A DNA stretch of 56,773 nt from an uncultured Alphaproteobacteria bacterium (lineage in GTDB: Bacteria > Pseudomonadota > Alphaproteobacteria > Sneathiellales > Sneathiellaceae). The number at the start of each line of letters is the position of its first letter. Position 1 is the stretch's first letter. The notes under the pieces are model-generated. The model was given only the letters and a program-made list of their open reading frames with translations. It was not told the DNA's origin and searched no databases. The DNA is taken from the NCBI GenBank assembly GCA_913062525.1, contig CAJXWA010000003.1, positions 1 through 56,773 of the forward strand, read 5' to 3'. Positions 52,370 to 56,773 of this stretch are shown one piece after another. A program made the translations under genes and the position numbers.

Positions 52370-53611
52370 ATGAGTTTTTTGCCGCTTATCATATCGTTAT
52401 TGGCTATGTGCGCCGCTGGATATTGGTATGGATCAAAGAAAGCGCTTTCGAGCCATAGCTTTGCCGGCCAACAAAATGCTGGAAGACCGCATCTTTATGG
52501 GCTCTATGTTGTTATTTGGGGTGTGATACCGCCAGCTATCTTACTGATCCTTTGGGGCGTGTTTTCTTATTCATCCATTGATGTTAGTGGGGGGATCGCC
52601 GGGAAAATTGATAAAGTGGTGTTTCCAAGCTTGATTACTGTGGCTGCCATTTTGGGTCTTACGTTGGCAGTTCGCCAAATTAGTCCAAATTTACGCGCCC
52701 GAAAAACCGTGGAGGCCGCCGTGTATTGCGTATTGATTTTAGCCTCAACGCTTTCGGTTTTTACGACAATTGGAATTGTTCTCTCACTCTTAATTGAGAC
52801 CATTCAATTTTTTGAAAAAGTACCCTACCAAGAGTTTTTCTTTTCCTTGAATTGGAGTCCACAAATGGCGCTACGAGAGGATCAAGTTGGATCTTCTGGC
52901 GCTTTCGGTGCAATCCCGCTTTTCACGGGAACTCTTCTTATAACTTTGATTGCAATGATTGTAGCTGTTCCACTTGGTTTGATGAGTGGGATTTATATGA
53001 CCGAGTATGCGAGCAAAAATTTTAGAGCGACAGTTAAACCAATTCTTGAGATCCTCGCCGGTATTCCAACCGTTGTTTATGGTTTTTTTGCCGCCCTCAC
53101 CGTTGGCGTTTTCTTTAGAGATGTTGGCACGTTCATTGGGCTCGATGTGGTTTCGGAAAGTGCGCTGGCTGCGGGTGTTGTCATGGGAATGATGATCATT
53201 CCGTTCATATCGTCGTTAAGCGATGACATCATTATGGCTGTGCCGCAAAGCCTAAGAGATGCTTCTTACGGGTTGGGCGCTACGAAATCTGAGACTGTTA
53301 TCAATGTGATCATCCCAGCAGCACTTCCCGGCATTGTGGGGGCCATACTGCTTGCTGTTAGCCGTGCTATCGGGGAGACAATGATTGTGGTGATGGCGGC
53401 AGGTTTTGCTGCCAACCTAACGGCAAACCCGCTGGAATCTGTAACAACAGTGACGGTGCAAATAGTTGGCTTGCTTGTTGGTGATCAAGAATTTGATAGC
53501 GCAAAAACATTGGCAGCCTTTGCGCTGGCCCTAACGTTATTCGCCATAACGCTTTGCTTGAATGTCATTGCGTTACTGGTCGTACGTAAATATCGAGAAA
53601 AATATGACTGA
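52370..53611 (+). CDS. pstC: phosphate ABC transporter permease PstC
   Basis: 413 residues, longer than the roughly 320 of E. coli PstC because of an N-terminal extension with extra helices (LPLIISLLAMCAAGYWYGSK and VVIWGVIPPAILLILWGVFS). The permease core begins near residue 150. The ABC-coupling EAA loop is SYGLGATKSETVINVIIPAA (begins about residue 302). Core signature MTEYASKNFRATVKPILEIL is intact. Long PstC proteins of this type are common in alphaproteobacteria. Stop overlaps the pstA start by 8 bp. Confidence 0.94.
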   Translation: MSFLPLIISLLAMCAAGYWYGSKKALSSHSFAGQQNAGRPHLYGLYVVIWGVIPPAILLILWGVFSYSSIDVSGGIAGKIDKVVFPSLITVAAILGLTLAVRQISPNLRARKTVEAAVYCVLILASTLSVFTTIGIVLSLLIETIQFFEKVPYQEFFFSLNWSPQMALREDQVGSSGAFGAIPLFTGTLLITLIAMIVAVPLGLMSGIYMTEYASKNFRATVKPILEILAGIPTVVYGFFAALTVGVFFRDVGTFIGLDVVSESALAAGVVMGMMIIPFISSLSDDIIMAVPQSLRDASYGLGATKSETVINVIIPAALPGIVGAILLAVSRAIGETMIVVMAAGFAANLTANPLESVTTVTVQIVGLLVGDQEFDSAKTLAAFALALTLFAITLCLNVIALLVVRKYREKYD

Positions 53612-54911
53612 TATACAAAATCAAACAAATAAAGCTGGCTGGCCCACTAACGGGGCCAATAAAATCCTTGCAAAACGCCACCGCACCGAGCGTAACTTTA
53701 GGCGTCTAGGATTAACTGCCATCCTAATTGCGATGGCGTTGCTGGCAACACTGTTGGTTAGTATTGTGGGAAAAGGCTATTCCGCTTTCATTCAGACGAC
53801 AATCACACTGGATATAAATTTTGAACAGGAAATTTTGGACCCAAAGGATACGCGGAGCCCAGAAACCTTAAAAGCAGCGTCTTATGGAAGTGTCATACGC
53901 AATGCCCTCCGGACGGAGTTTCCCGAAGTTAAATCTCGCATAGAGCTGCGCCGGCTGTTTGGATTGATTAGTAAAGGAGCGGTGCAGGAGCTTCGTAATG
54001 CCGTTCTTGCCAATCCTAAATTAATTGGCACAACGCGCGCTTTTGAGCTAACCGCAAGTGACGACGTGGATATGTTTATTAAAGGCTATATATCGCGCGA
54101 TGTCGTTGAACAGGATCGCCGTATAAAAAATAATGAAATTGTCTGGATCGATAGACTTCAAAATCAAAATGCTATTCAGACACGGTTCAATACCCGGTTT
54201 TTCACAGGTGGTGATAGCCGGGAGCCAGAAGTTGCTGGTATTCTTGGGGCGATGGTCGGATCGCTTTATACCTTGTTTATAACATTTATCATTTCATTTC
54301 CAATTGGCGTCATGTCGGCAATTTACCTGGAAGAATTTGCACCTAAGAATAAATTAACTGACGTTATTGAAGTCAATATTAACAATCTGGCGGCAGTACC
54401 CTCAATTGTGTTTGGGCTATTGGGTGTGGCCTTGTTTTTGAATGTTGCTCATCTGCCAAGATCTGCACCGCTGGTAGGCGGTTTGACACTCGCCTTGATG
54501 ACACTGCCCACAATAATCATTGCAGCCCGTGCATCAATTAGGGCGGTTCCCGGCAGTATTCGAAATGCGGCCCTTGGGTTGGGAGCTTCCAAACAACAAG
54601 CAGTTTTTCATCATGTGTTGCCGTTATCTTTGCCGGGGATCCTAACAGGCACAATTATTGGCCTGTCGCAGGCTCTTGGGGAAACCGCACCATTGTTAAT
54701 GATTGGAATGGTTGCGTTTATTGTCGACATCCCCGGAGGGGTCACTGATCCAGCGACAGTGTTGCCTGTCCAAATCTTCCTTTGGGCAGATAGTCCAGAG
54801 AGAGCATTCGTTGAAAAAACATCTGGTGCAATCATGGTTTTACTGAGTTTCCTTGTGTTTATGAATGCGGCTGCAGTGCTGCTTCGGAAAAAATTTGAAC
54901 AGCGTTGGTAG
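53604..54911 (+). CDS. pstA: phosphate ABC transporter permease PstA
   Basis: 435 residues from ATG 53604, overlapping the pstC stop by 8 bp. It has a long N-terminal region (about 210 residues) typical of alphaproteobacterial PstA (DUF3333-like) before the permease core. Core marks are [36 protein letters not shown] and the EAA loop [20 protein letters not shown]. Pairs with PstC to form the phosphate channel. Confidence 0.94.
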   Translation: MTDIQNQTNKAGWPTNGANKILAKRHRTERNFRRLGLTAILIAMALLATLLVSIVGKGYSAFIQTTITLDINFEQEILDPKDTRSPETLKAASYGSVIRNALRTEFPEVKSRIELRRLFGLISKGAVQELRNAVLANPKLIGTTRAFELTASDDVDMFIKGYISRDVVEQDRRIKNNEIVWIDRLQNQNAIQTRFNTRFFTGGDSREPEVAGILGAMVGSLYTLFITFIISFPIGVMSAIYLEEFAPKNKLTDVIEVNINNLAAVPSIVFGLLGVALFLNVAHLPRSAPLVGGLTLALMTLPTIIIAARASIRAVPGSIRNAALGLGASKQQAVFHHVLPLSLPGILTGTIIGLSQALGETAPLLMIGMVAFIVDIPGGVTDPATVLPVQIFLWADSPERAFVEKTSGAIMVLLSFLVFMNAAAVLLRKKFEQRW

Positions 54912-54925
54912 AAGGAATAAATAAA

Positions 54926-55684
54926 ATGGAACCCATAATATCTGCCAAAAACGTAAGTGTTTATTACGGAAAAAAACAAGCCCTCAAGGGTGTGAATTTG
55001 GATATTCCCGAAAATCAAATTACCGCCCTCATTGGTCCGTCAGGGTGTGGGAAATCTACTTTTTTACGTTGCTTGAACCGCATGAATGATACGATTGAAG
55101 GTTGCCGTGTAGAAGGTGATATCATCGTTGATGGAAAAGATATCTATGACCCACAAATAGATGAAGTTTATCTTCGGGCACGTGTTGGGATGGTATTTCA
55201 AAAGCCAAACCCTTTTCCCAAATCAATATATGATAACGTTGCTTATGCGCCGCGAATTCATGGCCTTGCGAGAAATAAAGACGAACTGGATAATATGGTT
55301 TTAGCCAGCCTGGAAAAAGCAGGACTATTGGCCGAAGTGCAGGATCGCTTGCATGAAATCGGAACGAGCCTTTCAGGCGGCCAGCAGCAAAGACTATGTA
55401 TTGCGCGCGCGCTTGCGGCACAACCTGACATCATTTTAATGGACGAACCTTGTTCGGCTCTTGATCCCATTGCAACAGCAAAGGTAGAGGAGTTAATCGA
55501 AGAACTTCGAGCCAGTTATACAATTATTATTGTTACCCATTCAATGCAGCAAGCCGCGCGGATTTCACAACAGACTGCGTTTTTCCATCTGGGCGAAATT
55601 GTAGAAGTCGGGAAAACCGAACAGGTCTTCACAAGTCCTCAAGACTCGCGAACCCAAGGGTATATAACAGGTCGTTTTGGATAA
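54926..55684 (+). CDS. pstB: phosphate ABC transporter ATPase PstB
   Basis: 252 residues from ATG 54926 (GAAGGA upstream). Walker A GPSGCGKS at residues 37-44, signature [16 protein letters not shown], Walker [21 protein letters not shown] and switch His in [30 protein letters not shown] is typical of PstB. It powers phosphate uptake at the cytoplasmic side of PstCA. phoU follows 28 bp downstream. Confidence 0.97.
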   Translation: MEPIISAKNVSVYYGKKQALKGVNLDIPENQITALIGPSGCGKSTFLRCLNRMNDTIEGCRVEGDIIVDGKDIYDPQIDEVYLRARVGMVFQKPNPFPKSIYDNVAYAPRIHGLARNKDELDNMVLASLEKAGLLAEVQDRLHEIGTSLSGGQQQRLCIARALAAQPDIILMDEPCSALDPIATAKVEELIEELRASYTIIIVTHSMQQAARISQQTAFFHLGEIVEVGKTEQVFTSPQDSRTQGYITGRFG

Positions 55685-55712
55685 TATAGTTGCTGGAAAG
55701 AGGATGTAAAAA

Positions 55713-56456
55713 ATGGGAAAAACTGGACATATTGTGAGCTCGTTTGATAATGATCTTCTGGAGATCCGAAACGCAATCATTAAGATGGGAGGATTGGCAG
55801 AAGTCCAATTAAAATCGGCTACGCAGGCTCTTGTCGACCGGAATACGGAATTGGCACGGCAAACCATCGAAGCAGATATGGAAGTGGATGAGCTTGAAAA
55901 AACTATCGATACTATGGCCGTTCGACTGCTGGCCCTTAGGCACCCTGTCGCCGATGATCTAAGGCTGGTGATTTCTGCGTTGAAAATAGTCTCATTATTG
56001 GAGCGTGTTGCAGATTACGCTGCCAACCTGGCAAAGCGAGTTGTCGCCCTCAATAACGCGGCAAACCTTCCTATGGTTGGAACCATTCCCCGCATGAGCG
56101 AACTTGTTTGTCATATGATTGGTGATACTCTAACCGCCTATTCCCAAAATGATGACTATTTGGCACTGGAGGTATGGCGTAGGGATCACGCTGTTGATCA
56201 GCTTTATAACAGTGTGTTTCGAGAACTATTGACCTATATGATGGAAGATCCTCGAAGTATAACAAGCTGTACACATCTGATGTTTATAGCGAAGAATATT
56301 GAGCGTATCGGGGATCACATGACAAATATTTCTGAAATTATTATTTATCAAGTGACGGGGCTAGCACCCATAGAGCCGCGACCAAAGGGCGACGAGACAA
56401 GTACAATCATGATAGAAAACGAAATAATTAAATCTGAGTATGCTGAAGGTGAGTAA
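55713..56456 (+). CDS. phoU: phosphate signalling protein PhoU
   Basis: 247 residues, two repeats of the three-helix PhoU domain; metal-binding-type motifs are EVDELEKTIDTMAVRLLALR in the first repeat and HLMFIAKNIERIGDHMTNIS in the second. It links Pst transporter state to the PhoR kinase and limits PhoB activation when phosphate is plentiful. Its stop overlaps the phoB start by one base (TAATG), so expression is coupled. Confidence 0.96.
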   Translation: MGKTGHIVSSFDNDLLEIRNAIIKMGGLAEVQLKSATQALVDRNTELARQTIEADMEVDELEKTIDTMAVRLLALRHPVADDLRLVISALKIVSLLERVADYAANLAKRVVALNNAANLPMVGTIPRMSELVCHMIGDTLTAYSQNDDYLALEVWRRDHAVDQLYNSVFRELLTYMMEDPRSITSCTHLMFIAKNIERIGDHMTNISEIIIYQVTGLAPIEPRPKGDETSTIMIENEIIKSEYAEGE

Positions 56457-56773
56457 TGAGAATACTAATCGTAGAGGACGAACCATCAATGGTGGAGCTA
56501 CTTCGTTATAATCTCCAAAGCGAGGGATTTGAAGTGAGCGCTGCGTTGGACGGCGAGGAAGCGATGTTGAGTATTGAAGAGCAAGCGCCGGATATGGTGC
56601 TGCTTGATTGGATGATACCCAAGATATCAGGTATTGAAATTTGCCGACGTCTGCGCAGAGGACCAGAGTTCAAGAATTTACCGATCATCATGATTACCGC
56701 TCGCGGTGAAGAAAATGATCGAATTAGAGGTTTGGACGTGGGCGCAGATGATTATGTGTCGAAGCCGTTTTCT
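56456..56773 (+). CDS. phoB: phosphate response regulator PhoB, N-terminal part
   Basis: Only the first 106 codons are in the window; the reading frame runs off the end. The receiver domain has the acidic pocket Glu7-Asp8, phospho-acceptor Asp51 (MVLLDWMIP), Thr in IIMITARGEENDR and Lys104 (YVSKPF). The DNA-binding domain is beyond the edge. The phoU overlap and phoR upstream support PhoB rather than another OmpR-type regulator. It should bind the heptamer array before pstS. Confidence 0.9.
   Translation, partial: MRILIVEDEPSMVELLRYNLQSEGFEVSAALDGEEAMLSIEEQAPDMVLLDWMIPKISGIEICRRLRRGPEFKNLPIIMITARGEENDRIRGLDVGADDYVSKPFS

Overview
The window looks like chromosomal DNA of an alphaproteobacterium, probably marine or another aerobic heterotroph. 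The base composition is moderate (about 45% G+C by eye). Supporting signs are a C4-pathway 5-aminolevulinate synthase (hemA), Caulobacter-type cpa/tad pilus gene order, long PstC and PstA proteins, a phoR-pst-phoU-phoB block, and a form I aerobic CO dehydrogenase (cox) cluster. I could not place it to order or genus. No rRNA, tRNA, CRISPR array, insertion sequence or phage gene was seen.

Layout. 1-6.2 kb: an EF-hand protein, then a leftward run of hemA, a Usp protein, an APH-like/ATPase fusion, a CDF metal transporter and pdxH. 6.3-12.4 kb: rightward envelope and housekeeping genes (glycine-zipper lipoprotein, Sel1-repeat protein, J-domain protein, fabI, aroC, an unknown protein). 12.4-17.2 kb: two divergent regulator pairs (LysR/DoxX and MFS/AraC) around dusA. 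17.4-26.8 kb: the cox cluster in the order coxC-M-S-L-D-E-F-(MobA-like)-G. 26.9-30.3 kb: a dienelactone hydrolase/TetR pair and metG. 30.4-47.1 kb: the Tad (Flp) pilus locus, containing two TadE-like minor pilins, TadG, two Flp pilins, CpaA-F, TadB, TadC, a decayed DMT transporter and a TadD-like TPR/SPOR lipoprotein. 47.2 kb to the end: a sirtuin, then phoR, an unknown exported protein on the opposite strand, pstSCAB, phoU and the start of phoB.

How the genes work together. CoxL carries the form I active-site motif AYRCSFR, so the cluster should encode a true Mo-Cu CO dehydrogenase. CoxM and CoxS carry electrons. CoxD/CoxE, the XdhC-like CoxF and the MobA-like protein fit cofactor maturation. 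CoxG fits membrane attachment. An MHYT-LytTR protein (CoxC) sits upstream as the likely sensor-regulator. In the Tad locus nearly every part of the machine is present: prepilin peptidase, secretin, ATPase, inner-membrane platform, major and minor pilins. The Pho block is the standard phosphate-starvation system, and four 11-bp-phased Pho-box-like heptamers lie upstream of pstS.

The features most worth a second look are: the canonical calcium-binding loop inside a TadE-type minor pilin; two Flp pilins that both end in a two-cysteine tail; the structured, very AT-rich leader of flp; an unknown exported protein between phoR and pstS that shares the pst control region; and the DMT pseudogene inside the tad locus. 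I did not see a complete system that I would call wholly new.
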